Positions 42,918-52,976 of a stretch of 64,000 nucleotides of DNA are shown here, piece after piece. The position numbers were made by a program, and so were the translations under genes. Location: NCBI RefSeq assembly GCF_014192285.1, contig NZ_JACHXQ010000005.1, positions 186,001 through 250,000 on the forward strand, given 5' to 3'. Under the pieces are notes generated by a model. It was not told the origin of the DNA. It saw nothing but the letters and a program-made list of their open reading frames with translations, and did not search any database. Source of the DNA: Halomonas fontilapidosi (GTDB lineage: Bacteria; Pseudomonadota; Gammaproteobacteria; Pseudomonadales; Halomonadaceae). Numbering within the stretch: the first letter of the stretch is position 1; each line of letters starts with the position of its first letter.

Positions 42918-43475
42918 TCAGGTCTCGACAGCGACCAGTCGCTTCTCGAGACGCTGGCGATAGAGCCGCTCGCCCCCGCGTTCGACCCAGTCGTCGCCCA
43001 GCGGCGTCCACCCCCGATGCACCAGGCCCTGCGCCAGCACGGCACTGGCCACGATGCTGATTCGGGTCACGCCCTGCTCCAAGAGCAGGCGCTCGGCGTG
43101 CACCAGCAGGGTCGACCCGATACCGCGACGGCCCAACGACGGCCAGACATAGAGGGTCTCGACCCGCCCACGGGGCACGTCCAGTTCGAGAAAGCCCACA
43201 CAGCGGCCCTCGCAGTCGGCGACCAGGGTGGTATAGAGCGCCTGACGTGCCGTCCAGGCACTGCCATCCCGCGGCAGGGCCATTGCCCAGGTCTCCCGCT
43301 CGGCCAGCGAATAGTGCCCCGCCGCCCCCTGCAGCACGGCATGGTGAAAGACCTCGCCCTGATCGGCGCCATCGCGCGCCCGAGCGGCGCGATAGATGAT
43401 GCGCGGCCCGCGAGGGCGTGCGCAAAGCGGCGGCTCGGCCGGCTCATGATCGGTATCGATGTCGGCAAGACGCAT
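42918..43475 (-). CDS. GNAT-family N-acetyltransferase
   Basis: A 185-residue acetyltransferase with the acetyl-CoA-binding motif A in VWPSLGRRGIGSTLL and a following helix. The substrate cannot be deduced. The first 25 residues are a Pro/Asp-rich extension. AGGAAGG lies upstream of the ATG. Confidence 0.85.
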   Translation of the reverse strand: MRLADIDTDHEPAEPPLCARPRGPRIIYRAARARDGADQGEVFHHAVLQGAAGHYSLAERETWAMALPRDGSAWTARQALYTTLVADCEGRCVGFLELDVPRGRVETLYVWPSLGRRGIGSTLLVHAERLLLEQGVTRISIVASAVLAQGLVHRGWTPLGDDWVERGGERLYRQRLEKRLVAVET

Positions 43476-43568
43476 GCAGGACCTTCCTGAGATGATGACC
43501 GGCCCAGCAGATTACCCAAGCCACGCCGCCGGGCCAAGCCTTGCGAGTGAACACTGTCAGGATATGCC

Positions 43569-44324
43569 ATGAACGACCGCCCTGCCTCGTCCGAGGCCTT
43601 ACACCTCGCGCCTATCGGCGTCATCGAGAGCGATTTCCCGGACAAGTTCGGCATCCCTCGCCAGCCGGGGTTGGCACCGGCGGCCCGAGCCTCATTGGTG
43701 ATGGTCCCGCCGTACGATGAGCCGTTGGCGGTGAGGGGCCTGAACGCCTTCAGCCACCTCTGGTTGACCTTCGTCTTCCACCTCAGTCCCGGGCAGAGCG
43801 ATCCCGCGCACTGGACGCCGCTGGTGCGCCCGCCGCGTCTGGGCGGCAATGCCAAGGTGGGCGTCTTCGCCAGCCGCAGCACCCATCGTCCTAACCGCCT
43901 GGGGCTGTCGCTGGTCGAACTTGTCGAGATCGACACCTCGGACGGTGTACGCCTTGTCCTGCGCGGCGCCGACCTGGTCACTGGCACCCCGGTACTCGAC
44001 ATCAAGCCCTATCTGCCCTGGGCGGAGTCCCGCCCCGAGGCCCGCGCCGACTTCGCGCCAGCGCCGCCACCGACGCTGGCGGTCAACCTCTCGCCCGAGG
44101 CCGAGGCCATGCTGGCCGAACGCGCCGATGGTGACTCGCTGCGCGAGCTGATCACCCAGGTACTCGCCCAAGACCCGCGCCCCGCTTACCGCCGTGGCGC
44201 CGAGGCACGGGTCTACGGGGTGCGGCTACGCGACGTGGACGTGCGCTTCCAGGCCCTGCAGGCTGCATCCGGGCCGACCACCCTGAGGGTGGTCGAGATC
44301 GTGCCAGCCGCAGCGCCAGCATGA
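43569..44324 (+). CDS. trmO: tRNA (N6-threonylcarbamoyladenosine(37)-N6)-methyltransferase TrmO
   Basis: Methylates t6A37 of tRNA-Thr(GGU) to m6t6A. The 251 residues start with the TsaA/VirR fold signature IGVIESDFPDKFGIPRQPGL and contain NAFSHLWLTFVFH and HRPNRLGLSLVEL; the C-terminal TrmO domain is present. It acts on the product of the TsaB-dependent pathway encoded at 34.6 kb. Confidence 0.93.
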   Translation: MNDRPASSEALHLAPIGVIESDFPDKFGIPRQPGLAPAARASLVMVPPYDEPLAVRGLNAFSHLWLTFVFHLSPGQSDPAHWTPLVRPPRLGGNAKVGVFASRSTHRPNRLGLSLVELVEIDTSDGVRLVLRGADLVTGTPVLDIKPYLPWAESRPEARADFAPAPPPTLAVNLSPEAEAMLAERADGDSLRELITQVLAQDPRPAYRRGAEARVYGVRLRDVDVRFQALQAASGPTTLRVVEIVPAAAPA

Positions 44325-44325
44325 C

Positions 44326-44349
44326 GAAGGGCCCCAAGGGGGGCCCTTC
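44326..44349. terminator. Bidirectional terminator between trmO and purC
   Basis: Stem GAAGGGCCCC/GGGGCCCTTC with loop AAGG, placed right after trmO and 37 bp from the purC stop. The outer bases TGACG/CGTCA can extend the pairing. Confidence 0.75.
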
Positions 44350-44385
44350 TGCGTCATGACGATGGCATCGGTTGAAAGCACGCCA

Positions 44386-45099
44386 TCAGTCGAAATCGAT
44401 GCCGATGCGCCGGCCTACCTCCTCGTAGGCCTCGATCACGCCGCCCAGTCCCTGGCGAAAGCGGTCCTTGTCCATCTTGTCGCGGGTCTTGGCATCCCAC
44501 AGGCGACAGCCATCCGGCGAAAACTCGTCGCCCAGCACGATCTCGCCCTTGAACAAGCCAAACTCCAGCTTGTAGTCCACCAGTAGCAGGCCACCCTCGG
44601 CGAACAGCGCCTTGAGCACCGCGTTGACGCGGAAGGTCAGCGCCTTCATCTCGGCCAGCTGCTCGGGGGTCGCCCAGCCAAAGGTCTCGGCCAGCGACTC
44701 ATTGATCATGGGGTCATGCAGGGCATCGTTCTTGAGGAAGAGCTCGAAGGTGGGCGGGTCGAGCGCCTGGCCCTCCTCCACGCCGAGGCGCTTGACCAGG
44801 CCGCCGGCGGCGATATTGCGCACCACGCACTCCACCGGGATCATCTCGAGGTTCTTGACCAGGCTCTCGGTGTCGGAGAGGCGCCGGTCGAAATGGGTGG
44901 GGATCCCGGCGTCCTGGAGCTTGCCCATGATGAAGGCATTGAAGCGGTTGTTGACCATGCCCTTGCGGGCCAGCGACTCCATGCGCTCGCCGTCGAAGGC
45001 GCTGGTGTCATCACGGAAGGTCAGGATCAGACGATCGGGATCATCGGTGGCATGGACCGACTTGGCCTTGCCAGCATAGAGTTCTTGGCGCTTTTCCAT
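44386..45099 (-). CDS. purC: SAICAR synthetase
   Basis: Phosphoribosylaminoimidazole-succinocarboxamide synthase of purine synthesis. The 237 residues begin [20 protein letters not shown] and include [13 protein letters not shown] [13 protein letters not shown] and the C-terminal [11 protein letters not shown]. Last gene of the dapA-bamC-MBL-purC run; E. coli has dapA-bamC-purC. Confidence 0.97.
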   Translation of the reverse strand: MEKRQELYAGKAKSVHATDDPDRLILTFRDDTSAFDGERMESLARKGMVNNRFNAFIMGKLQDAGIPTHFDRRLSDTESLVKNLEMIPVECVVRNIAAGGLVKRLGVEEGQALDPPTFELFLKNDALHDPMINESLAETFGWATPEQLAEMKALTFRVNAVLKALFAEGGLLLVDYKLEFGLFKGEIVLGDEFSPDGCRLWDAKTRDKMDKDRFRQGLGGVIEAYEEVGRRIGIDFD

Positions 45100-45140
45100 G
45101 GGGAGCCTCCAGAGGCGCGAATACGGATCAGGATGGTCGT

Positions 45141-45935
45141 TCAGCCGAGGGTCTGCCAGGCCAGTCCATCGTCCTGGGCGGCGACCCTCAGCCGGGATTC
45201 ATCGCCGTCGAGCAGGGGGACCAGGGCCTCCAGGGCCAGCTCGGGGCGGTTGTTGTGTTCGGAGAGGTGGGAACAGACGATGCGCTGCAAGCGATCGAGC
45301 CCCAGCCGGGCCAGCAGCCAGGCCGCCTGGCCGTTGGCCAGATGCCCCCAGTCGCCGCCGACGCGTCGCTTGAGACTCGCGGGATAGGGTCCCTCGACGA
45401 GCATCCGCGGATCGTGGTTGCACTCCAGCACCAGGCCGTCGCAGCCGGCGAAGGCCTCGACCACATGCGCGCTGGGATGCCCCAGGTCGGTGAGCAGTCC
45501 CAGGCATCGCTCGCCGGCGGCGATGCGAAACTGCACCGGCTCCCGGGCGTCGTGAGGCACGGTGATGGGATCGATGGTCAATCCCTTGACCGCAAAGCGC
45601 GCCTGGGGAGTGATCCAGTGGTGGCGCGGGAGCTCGCCGAGCCGACCCGACAGCCAGGTGCCCGGCGTCAGGTAGACCGGCATCCCGTGGCGACGGGCCA
45701 AGGGACCGACACCTCGCAGGTGGTCGCCATGCTCGTGGGTCACCAGTAGCGCGTCGAGCTGGCGAGGATGCAGCCCCAGGCGCGCTAGGCGGCGTTCGGT
45801 CTCGCGCAAGGTGAAGCCGCAGTCGACCAGCAGGTGCGTCTCACCGTCGCTGACCAGGGTGGCGTTACCCTTGCTGCCGCTGCCCAGTGAAGCAAAGGCG
45901 AGGCGCCCCTGCCCACTCGACACCATCCCCGTCAT
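45141..45935 (-). CDS. MBL-fold metallohydrolase (YycJ-like)
   Basis: A 264-residue metallo-beta-lactamase-fold enzyme with [15 protein letters not shown] near the N-terminus and zinc motif THEHGDH, then later His and Asp ligands. This resembles YycJ/WalJ proteins, which are putative nucleases. Its ATG shares one base with the bamC stop (TGATG), so it is coupled to bamC; purC follows 41 bp later. Confidence 0.88.
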   Translation of the reverse strand: MTGMVSSGQGRLAFASLGSGSKGNATLVSDGETHLLVDCGFTLRETERRLARLGLHPRQLDALLVTHEHGDHLRGVGPLARRHGMPVYLTPGTWLSGRLGELPRHHWITPQARFAVKGLTIDPITVPHDAREPVQFRIAAGERCLGLLTDLGHPSAHVVEAFAGCDGLVLECNHDPRMLVEGPYPASLKRRVGGDWGHLANGQAAWLLARLGLDRLQRIVCSHLSEHNNRPELALEALVPLLDGDESRLRVAAQDDGLAWQTLG

Positions 45936-46903
45936 CAGCGCAGCAGGCCCGCCACCCGCTCGAGCAGCTCGCGCTGGTCCACCGCGGAGAGCTCGCCGTC
46001 GCCGGCACCGCGTGCCGTCAATACGGTCTCCTCGGGGCCGCGAGACTCCAGCACCAGGCGAACCTGCTGCGGCTCCTCACCCAGATCGAAGGTCGCCAGC
46101 GAGCGCCAGAAACCTCGCTCCCGCTCACTCCGGGTCAGGTAACCCAGCAGGAAGCTACGCGACGCGGGGTCGCGTTCGAGCAGTTCACGACGCCCCTCGA
46201 CCGAAAAGTCGAGTTCCAGCTGGTGACTGAGCTCGGCCCACAAACGGTCCACCGCGAAGGGCAGAATGACCTGCCAGTCGTCGCCACGCTGCATGAATCG
46301 GGCACGATTCTGGGCATCGGGCCGCTGGGCGGCCAGTGAGGCAACGCTCGAGGAGAGGCTGCGTGCCTCGAAATGACGTTCCAACGCCGTCAGGCAGGCC
46401 GCCTGAGTGGCGCCGCCCTGCTTGCAGCGAATCTCGCTGTCGCCTCGGCGCAACGCCGGACGGACGCTGAGCGTGGCCTGGTCGGTTTCCAGAAGGCCGC
46501 GACGGGAGTCGCTGGCGGTGACGGTCAGGCCTCGACGGCGAGCGAAACGCTCGAGCTCTGTCCAGACCGTTGCCGGCTCGGCGCCCACCACCAGCCAGCG
46601 ATCGTCACCGATCGCGCGACGCTCGACATAGCCTCGCTCCCTGGCGCGCCCGGGCGACAGGGCCTGGGGAAGGGGGGCCTCGACAACGCCGTCTTCCGCG
46701 GGCCGCATACCACTCACCTCGGGCACCGGCATGGCATCGCGATAACGCGCGGCGTCGCGGCCCTCCGGCAGTACCAGGGGCGCATTGGTCTCGGCCTCGT
46801 CATAATCGAGGTTGCGATCATGGTAGAAGCCATCACGGGCACAGCCGGCCGTGGCCAAGGCGATGACCGCCACCAGCGGCATCCATTTCAGCGCAGAGTT
46901 CAT
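45935..46903 (-). CDS. bamC: Outer membrane assembly lipoprotein BamC
   Basis: Lipoprotein component of the BAM complex that inserts outer-membrane proteins. The 322 residues have a signal peptide and lipobox LATAGC with Cys21, an unstructured segment rich in Asp/Glu/Pro, and two helix-grip domains of the NlpB family. AAGG precedes the ATG. Second gene after dapA. Confidence 0.9.
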   Translation of the reverse strand: MNSALKWMPLVAVIALATAGCARDGFYHDRNLDYDEAETNAPLVLPEGRDAARYRDAMPVPEVSGMRPAEDGVVEAPLPQALSPGRARERGYVERRAIGDDRWLVVGAEPATVWTELERFARRRGLTVTASDSRRGLLETDQATLSVRPALRRGDSEIRCKQGGATQAACLTALERHFEARSLSSSVASLAAQRPDAQNRARFMQRGDDWQVILPFAVDRLWAELSHQLELDFSVEGRRELLERDPASRSFLLGYLTRSERERGFWRSLATFDLGEEPQQVRLVLESRGPEETVLTARGAGDGELSAVDQRELLERVAGLLR

Positions 46904-46949
46904 GCGTCCACCTTGCCTAGAGTTGTGCGGGTGCGGTGCCGGACACCGC

Positions 46950-47834
46950 TCAGTCGTCGATCAGGCCCGCCAGCTGCAGGGCCTCACTGACGGTGGAGTG
47001 ATACTTCTCGGAGAGCCAGGTCAGCGGTAGCCGGATGCCGGGCTCGATATGGCCCATGCGGTACAGCGCCCACTTTACCGGGATAGGATTGGACTCGATC
47101 CCCAGGTTGGTGTGCAGCGGCATCAGGCGCGTATTGATCTGGTGAGCTCGATCGGCTGCCCCCGTCACGGCCGCCGTGCAAAGCTCATGCATGGCCTGCG
47201 GCGCCACGTTGGCCGTCACTGAGATGTCACCATGACCGCCCATCAGCATGAAGTCACAGGCGGTGGCATCATCTCCCGAATAGAGCATGAAGCCGCTGCC
47301 CTTGAGGCGGGCGATCAAGTCCTCGGCGCGCTCCAGATTACCGGTGGCGTCCTTGAGCCCGATGATCTTGTCGACCTCGGCCAGGCGCAGCACGGTCTCG
47401 TTATAGATGTCCGAGCAGGTGCGCCCCGGCACATTGTAAAGGATTACCGGCAGGTCGCTGCTTTCGGCGATGGCCTTGAAGTGCCGGTAGAGCCCTTCCT
47501 GGGTGGGTTTGTTGTAGTAGGGGGCCACCGTCAGGCAGCAGTCCGCTCCGACCTCGCTGGCATAGCGGGCCAGCTCCACCGCCTCGGTGGTATTGTTGGA
47601 GCCGGTGCCGGCGATGACCGGAATGCGTCCGTTCACCTCCTCGACCACGGTGCGGATGACATCGAAATGCTCGGCGAACGACATGGTGGTCGGCTCGCCG
47701 GTGGTGCCTGCCGCCACGATGGCATCGGTGCCGTTGTCGAGATGAAAGTGCACCAGGCGGCGCAGGGCCTCCCAGTCGATATCGCCGTTGACCTTCATCG
47801 GCGTCGCCAGCGCGACGATACTGCCAGTGATCAT
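46950..47834 (-). CDS. dapA: 4-hydroxy-tetrahydrodipicolinate synthase
   Basis: First committed step to lysine and diaminopimelate: condenses pyruvate with aspartate semialdehyde. The 294 residues show GTTGEPTT, the tyrosine in YNVPGRT and the Schiff-base Lys161 in [14 protein letters not shown] precedes ATG. First gene of the operon. Confidence 0.98.
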   Translation of the reverse strand: MITGSIVALATPMKVNGDIDWEALRRLVHFHLDNGTDAIVAAGTTGEPTTMSFAEHFDVIRTVVEEVNGRIPVIAGTGSNNTTEAVELARYASEVGADCCLTVAPYYNKPTQEGLYRHFKAIAESSDLPVILYNVPGRTCSDIYNETVLRLAEVDKIIGLKDATGNLERAEDLIARLKGSGFMLYSGDDATACDFMLMGGHGDISVTANVAPQAMHELCTAAVTGAADRAHQINTRLMPLHTNLGIESNPIPVKWALYRMGHIEPGIRLPLTWLSEKYHSTVSEALQLAGLIDD

Positions 47835-48022
47835 CCTCTCGATTCCTCTCGATTCGCCTGCATTCGCGGTCTCGGGGACCTCGACAACGTCCCGCGACCT
47901 GCCCCGGTGCCAGGGGCCAAATGGTACTCAGGCCTCGGGAGCCTGTACAGCCACGACTTTACAGTTCGCCAAGGCTTGCGTGTAATCAGAGAGCTTTCAC
48001 CAACCACGACAGGAGCACCACC

Positions 48023-48496
48023 ATGAGCGTCAGCCTCGGCGAACCCGTTCCGGACTTCACCGCCATTGCCACCGGGGACACCACTGTCACCCTCTCCGAG
48101 CTTAAGGGGAAACAGGTGGTGGTCTACTTCTATCCCAAGGCCAGCACCCCCGGATGCACGACCGAGGGTGGCGACTTCCGCGACCTCAAGGAGGCATTCG
48201 ACGCGGCCAATACCGTGATCCTCGGCGTCTCCCGGGACGGCATCCGTGCCCAGGAGAACTTCAAGGCCAAGCAGAGCTTCAACTTCGCGCTGATCTCGGA
48301 CAAGGACGAGACGCTCTGCCGCCTGTTCGACGTGATCAAGCTCAAGAAGCTCTATGGCAAGGAGCACCTGGGGATCGAGCGCAGTACCTTCCTGATCGAC
48401 GCCGACGGCAAGCTCGCCCGCGAGTGGCGCGGCGTCAAGGTCAAGGGCCATGCCCAGGAAGTGCTGGACGCCGCCCAGGCCTTGAATGCTGATTGA
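48023..48496 (+). CDS. bcp: Thiol peroxidase Bcp (PrxQ)
   Basis: Thioredoxin-dependent peroxidase protecting from organic peroxides. The 157 residues have peroxidatic Cys45 in STPGCTTEGGDFRD. The usual nearby resolving cysteine (position 50) is Gly; the only other cysteine is Cys99, so the mechanism may be one-Cys or use another partner. The ATG at 48023 follows AGGAG by seven bases. Divergent from dapA, as in E. coli. Confidence 0.95.
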   Translation: MSVSLGEPVPDFTAIATGDTTVTLSELKGKQVVVYFYPKASTPGCTTEGGDFRDLKEAFDAANTVILGVSRDGIRAQENFKAKQSFNFALISDKDETLCRLFDVIKLKKLYGKEHLGIERSTFLIDADGKLAREWRGVKVKGHAQEVLDAAQALNAD

Positions 48497-48504
48497 CATC
48501 AGAC

Positions 48505-48534
48505 TGTCGCCGCACATGCCCATGGGCGGCGACA
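48505..48534 (+). terminator. Hairpin between convergent bcp and perM
   Basis: Stem TGTCGCCGC/GCGGCGACA with a 12-base loop directly after bcp. No T tract; likely an end signal for either strand. Confidence 0.5.
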
Positions 48535-48555
48535 ATCCTGAGCGCTTCGCGGCGC

Positions 48556-49656
48556 TCACGACTCGGCGGACGTCTCGGCTGCCTCCTGCCGGTGGCGCTG
48601 CTTGATGCCTCGCGGCCAGGCGTAGACCAGCGCCTTGAGCAGGGTCGCCAGGGGAATGGCGAAGAAGACCCCCCAGAACCCCCAGATTCCACCGAAGAAG
48701 AGGATCGCCAGGATGATCGATACCGGATGGATATTGACGGCCTCCGAGAACAGGATCGGCGACAGCACGTTGCCGTCCAGGGCCTGCAGCACGCCGTAGG
48801 CGACCAGCACATAGAGAAACTCATCCGTCAGGCCGAAGTGGAAGCCGGCCACCGCCGCCACCGGCAGGGTGGTCACCGCCGCTCCGATATAGGGCACCAG
48901 CACCGAGAGCCCCACCACCACCGCCAGCAGCGCCGTGTAGGGGAGCCCGAAGTAGGCGAAGGTGAAGAAGGCCACGCTACCGACGATGATGATCTCGATG
49001 AACTTGCCACGCACATAGTTGGCGATCTGGTCGTCCATCTCCTCCCAGACGCGGGTCATCAGCTCGCGCCGCTGGGGCAACAGCGAGGTAGTGAAGCCCA
49101 CCAGGCGGTCGCGGTCCTTGAGCATGAAGAACACCAGGATCGGCACCAGGATCAGGTAGACGATCAGCGTCAGGACGTTGCCCAGCGAGGCCAGCGACAG
49201 GGTCAGGGCCCTCTGGCCGAGCTGCGTCACCTCGCGGCCAGCCACGTCGATCCAGTTCTGCATCTGGTCGGGAGTGACCAGGTTGGGATAGCGTGCCTGG
49301 AGATCGTCCAGCAACTTCTGGCCACTGGCGAACATCCGCGGTGCCTCCTGGACCAGCCCCACCAGCTGGTTCCAGATCAGCGGCATCAGGATGAAGGCCA
49401 GCGCCAGCAGCACCCCAATGAAGGCGAGAAACACCACGAACACCGCCAGCAGGCGTGGCATCCTGCGCCGCTCCATCCAGCTTACCGGCCCCTGCAACAG
49501 GAAGGCCACCACCAGGGCGATGAGAAAGGGTGCCAGCATGCGCCCGAACAGGATCACCACGGCGAAACCCAGCACCAGCACCACCAGCAGGATCACCGCC
49601 TCCTCGTCCGAGAAGTAGTGATCGATCCAACTCCTGAAGACCGACCTCAAGGTCAT
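48556..49656 (-). CDS. AI-2E family transporter / PerM-like permease
   Basis: A 366-residue inner-membrane protein with about eight helices in the AI-2E family arrangement, including the DDQIANYVRGKFIE region and the VLVPYIGAAVTTLP motif. Family members have been proposed to export AI-2 or act as ion antiporters; the substrate here is unknown. Overlaps tusA by four bases (ATGA). Confidence 0.88.
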   Translation of the reverse strand: MTLRSVFRSWIDHYFSDEEAVILLVVLVLGFAVVILFGRMLAPFLIALVVAFLLQGPVSWMERRRMPRLLAVFVVFLAFIGVLLALAFILMPLIWNQLVGLVQEAPRMFASGQKLLDDLQARYPNLVTPDQMQNWIDVAGREVTQLGQRALTLSLASLGNVLTLIVYLILVPILVFFMLKDRDRLVGFTTSLLPQRRELMTRVWEEMDDQIANYVRGKFIEIIIVGSVAFFTFAYFGLPYTALLAVVVGLSVLVPYIGAAVTTLPVAAVAGFHFGLTDEFLYVLVAYGVLQALDGNVLSPILFSEAVNIHPVSIILAILFFGGIWGFWGVFFAIPLATLLKALVYAWPRGIKQRHRQEAAETSAES

Positions 49657-49901
49657 GGAGCAGGCTCCCCGCCCTTGCGGATCCAGTAGTGATAGACGTC
49701 GCCGCGCTCTTCCCTGGCCGGCATTTCGTGCGCGCTCTGGGCCACGAAGGTCTCGAAGTCGCGCCAGGAGCCTGCGTCGGTGGCCATGACCTCCAGCAGC
49801 TGACCGGGGGCGAGACGCGACAGCGCCTGCTTGGCCTTGAGCAGTGGCAGGGGGCAGGGAAGACCTTGGGCATCGAGCAGGTCATCGGGTTGCAGCGCCA
49901 T
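49653..49901 (-). CDS. TusA-family sulfurtransferase
   Basis: An 82-residue SirA/TusA-fold protein with the persulfide Cys16 in DAQGLPCPLPLLKAKQAL. TusA proteins relay sulfur, for example to tRNA thiolation. GGGAG precedes the ATG. Coupled to the following perM-like gene. Confidence 0.9.
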   Translation of the reverse strand: MALQPDDLLDAQGLPCPLPLLKAKQALSRLAPGQLLEVMATDAGSWRDFETFVAQSAHEMPAREERGDVYHYWIRKGGEPAP

Positions 49902-50041
49902 GGTGTCTCCCAGAAGATGCAGTGGACGTGCAGGCTCGGGCCCGCACGCAAGTCCCTGCGATTTAAAGGCACTTTGCAGGCCGAATCAATGTCACATCTG
50001 AGTACTTGCCACCCCTTGCGCTCCCCTTGACGAGGACGGCC

Positions 50042-51544
50042 ATGCTGCGTCGAACCGGAACCTGCCTCACCGCCTGCACCCTGAGCCTGGTGCTTGCCCT
50101 GCCGACCCAGGCCCAGCCTCCCGGCCGTTACGAGGCCCCCGACCTGACCCGAGGCGCCTCGGTCACGGCCGGGGGCGACTACGGGTTGCCCAGCCTGACC
50201 CGTGCGGGCAGCCAGGCGATCAGCGGGGAGGAATACCTGCTGGGCCGCGCCTGGCTGCGCCAGTTCCGCGCCCGCGCGCCCGAATGGCAGGATGCCATCG
50301 CCCAGGATTACGTGGAGTCGCTGGTGGCTCGCCTGCTGCCCCACAGTGGACTGGGAGACGCGCGCACCGCCGTGACACTCGTGGAGAGCCGACTGCTCAA
50401 TGCCTTCGCCGTGCCCGGCGGGGTGATCGGCGTCAACGCGGGCCTGTTTGCCTTTGCCGAACGCGAGGCCGAGCTGGCCTCGGTGGTCGCCCACGAGCTC
50501 GGGCATCTCTCCCAGCGCCACTATGCCCGCGGCCAGGCCCGCGCCGAGCAGACCCAGATCCCGGCGATGGCCGCCATGCTCGCCGGCATGTTGATCGCGG
50601 CCGGCGGTGGCGGCGATGCCGGCATCGCCGCCGCCATGGGCTCACAGGCGGCTGTCATCCAGGATCAGCTGAGCTACTCACGACGCTTCGAGCAGGAGGC
50701 CGATCGGGTGGGCCTGCAGGCCATGGCGGACGCCGGCTATCAGCCGGGCGCCATGGTAGAGATGTTCCGCGCCATGCAGCGCATGGTGAGCCTGCAGGGC
50801 GGGAATCCCCCGGAGTTTCTGCTCACCCACCCGGTGACCGAATCGCGCATCAGCGATACCCAGGCCCGCGCCGACCAGCTCTCGGTGACGGCACCGCGCG
50901 ACGGGGACCTTCACTACCAGCTGGTAAGGGCCCGGGCACTGCTGGCGATCCATGATCGCGACCCCCAGCAGGCCAGCACCCGCCTGGCCCAGGACCAGGC
51001 GCCCGAGGCGGCCCGACGCTACCTTGACGCACTGATCGATGCCCGGGCTGGCCGTACCGACCGGGCGCTGCGCGAGCTCGACGCCTTGACCCAATCATAC
51101 CCCGACCTGGCGATGCTGCCGGCCTCGGCGGCCCAACTCGCCTTCGAGGCCGGCCGTATCGATGAAGCCATCAACCGCAGCCGCCGGCAGCTGCGACTGA
51201 TGCCGGATTATGCGCCGACGCGCCGCCTGCTGGGCGAGGCGCTGCTGCAGCGCGATCCCGACGAGGCCTATCGCGTCCTGCGCGAACTGGCCGACGATCG
51301 TCCCGAGGACCCGCAGGTGTTCACCCTGCTCGCCGAGGCCGCGGGCCGTAGCGGTCGCGAAGCCTGGGGCCACCTGGCCCGCGCCGAGCAGTTGCAGCTC
51401 ACCGGCCGCATCGATCGCGCCATCCGCCAGCTCGAAGTGGCCAAGCAAGTGGCCGAGCGCGAGGGTAACAGCACCGCCGCCAGCCATATCGAGAGGCGTC
51501 GCGAGGACTTTATCGGCTATCGGGAGACGCTGGAGGAGTTCTGA
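50042..51544 (+). CDS. bepA: Periplasmic M48 metalloprotease/chaperone BepA-like
   Basis: Periplasmic zinc protease with a TPR domain that helps outer-membrane protein assembly and degrades stalled LptD or BamA. The 500 residues (E. coli 487) have a signal peptide ending near ALPTQAQ, HELGH at 151-155 and a third-ligand region RRFEQEADRVG, then C-terminal TPR repeats. The ATG at 50042 is used because it begins the signal peptide. Functionally linked to BamC encoded 4 kb away. Confidence 0.92.
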   Translation: MLRRTGTCLTACTLSLVLALPTQAQPPGRYEAPDLTRGASVTAGGDYGLPSLTRAGSQAISGEEYLLGRAWLRQFRARAPEWQDAIAQDYVESLVARLLPHSGLGDARTAVTLVESRLLNAFAVPGGVIGVNAGLFAFAEREAELASVVAHELGHLSQRHYARGQARAEQTQIPAMAAMLAGMLIAAGGGGDAGIAAAMGSQAAVIQDQLSYSRRFEQEADRVGLQAMADAGYQPGAMVEMFRAMQRMVSLQGGNPPEFLLTHPVTESRISDTQARADQLSVTAPRDGDLHYQLVRARALLAIHDRDPQQASTRLAQDQAPEAARRYLDALIDARAGRTDRALRELDALTQSYPDLAMLPASAAQLAFEAGRIDEAINRSRRQLRLMPDYAPTRRLLGEALLQRDPDEAYRVLRELADDRPEDPQVFTLLAEAAGRSGREAWGHLARAEQLQLTGRIDRAIRQLEVAKQVAEREGNSTAASHIERRREDFIGYRETLEEF

Positions 51545-51554
51545 TCGGCGACGA

Positions 51555-51602
51555 GAGGCGAGGCGCGAGGAAGAACGCCCTTCGAGCCTCGTCCCTCGCC
51601 CC
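51555..51602. repeat. Imperfect inverted repeat after bepA
   Basis: A 16-bp arm at 51555-51570 (GAGGCGAGGCGCGAGG) pairs 13 of 16 with the complement of 51587-51602. It fills the 58-bp space between convergent bepA and nadA and may act as a terminator or be a dispersed intergenic repeat. Confidence 0.5.
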
Positions 51603-52622
51603 TTACGCCTGGAAGTTGAGCATCCGCTCCAGCGGCTTGAGGGCGGCCAGGCGCAGTGCATCGTCGACGACGATCTCGCCCGAACCGTCACGTAGCGTGC
51701 CCGCCAGGTTGTCCAGGGCGTTCATCGCCATCCACGGGCAGTGGGCGCAGCTCTTGCAGGTCGCGCCATTGCCGGCGGTGGGGGCCTCGAAAAGCGTCTT
51801 CTCCGGCACCGCCTGCTGCATCTTGAAGAAGATGCCGCGGTCGGTAGCGACGATCAGCTTGTCGTGGGGCAATTCCTTTGCGGCCTTGATCAGCTGGGAG
51901 GTAGAGCCTGCCACGTCGGCCAGTTCGACCACCGCGGCCGGCGACTCCGGGTGCACCAGCACAGCCGCCTCCGGGTAGAGCCCCTTGAGGTCCTCGACGC
52001 CCTGGGCCTTGAACTCCTCATGGACGATACAGGCGCCGTCCCAGAGCAGCATGTCGGCGCCGGTCTGCTTCTGGATATACCCCCCCAGGTGCTTGTCCGG
52101 GGCCCACAGGATCTTCTCGCCCCGCGCCTGGAGGTGTTCGATCACGTCAACGGCGATGGAGGAGGTCACCACCCAGTCAGCGCGCGCCTTCACCGCCGCG
52201 GAGGTGTTGGCATAGACCACCACGGTGCGGTCGGGATGAGCGTCGCAGAAGGCGCCGAAGGCGTCGGCGGGGCAGCCCACGTCCAGCGAACAGGTGGCCT
52301 CCAGGGTCGGCATCAGCACCCGCTTCTCGGGGGAGAGGATCTTGGCCGTCTCGCCCATGAAGCGCACGCCGGCTACCACCAGGGTGTCGGCTTCGTGACG
52401 GGCACCGAAGCGGGCCATCTCCAGGGAGTCGGCCACGCAACCGCCGGTCTCTTCGGCCAGCTGCTGGATAGCATCGTCGGTATAGTAATGCGCCACCAAT
52501 ACGGCATTGTGGGCCTCGAGCAGACGCTTGATCTCATCGATGCGCGCCTCGTCCTCGGCAGGAATGCGGGTGGGGCAGTAGGTGCGTGCGAGCTGCTCGC
52601 GCAGATCAGCACGGGAAGTCAT
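51603..52622 (-). CDS. nadA: Quinolinate synthase A
   Basis: 4Fe-4S enzyme that makes quinolinate from iminoaspartate and dihydroxyacetone phosphate for NAD synthesis. With the ATG at 52622 it has 339 residues (E. coli 347), with VAHYYTDD, cluster cysteines in [17 protein letters not shown] and [13 protein letters not shown], and the family's HPESP motif. Another ATG lies three codons upstream; the longer open frame to 52784 is not homologous. Confidence 0.95.
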   Translation of the reverse strand: MTSRADLREQLARTYCPTRIPAEDEARIDEIKRLLEAHNAVLVAHYYTDDAIQQLAEETGGCVADSLEMARFGARHEADTLVVAGVRFMGETAKILSPEKRVLMPTLEATCSLDVGCPADAFGAFCDAHPDRTVVVYANTSAAVKARADWVVTSSIAVDVIEHLQARGEKILWAPDKHLGGYIQKQTGADMLLWDGACIVHEEFKAQGVEDLKGLYPEAAVLVHPESPAAVVELADVAGSTSQLIKAAKELPHDKLIVATDRGIFFKMQQAVPEKTLFEAPTAGNGATCKSCAHCPWMAMNALDNLAGTLRDGSGEIVVDDALRLAALKPLERMLNFQA

Positions 52623-52976
52623 AATCGTCATCGTGTCTACCACTGTGACCGGCAGGGGCTCCCCCTGCGTTACACCAGGTGCTACCGCTCGTGCTCTCCG
52701 CACGGGGCAACACGCCAGAGGGTCAACCGCTGCGTCTCTCGCGATGGCCGACCCATACCGCCATTCTAGACCAGAACGCTGCAATATTGACCAGCCCCGT
52801 CCAGAAAAGCGTCATGCGAGTGAGATGAGGGCGCCAACCACCAGGATCAAGGGCATGCCAGGCGCCTGGCAGCGGCGATAGTGTCCTGGCGCACCGACGA
52901 CAGCCTGCCGGGGTGTCACCATGGCCTACCGATGCTTCACGACACCGTGAAGGCCGGACAGTGACGCGAGGTCACC
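52623..52976. other. Gene-free region upstream of nadA
   Basis: About 350 bp without a supported gene. A possible nadA -10 box TAGAAT lies on the minus strand at 52763-52768. A GTGAC/GTCAC stem at 52961-52975 directly precedes the next start codon. Nothing else was recognised. Confidence 0.5.

Noticed and set aside
48977..50521. A 514-codon frame spanning perM, tusA and the start of bepA
   Set aside because: Out of frame with all three supported genes and without any domain.
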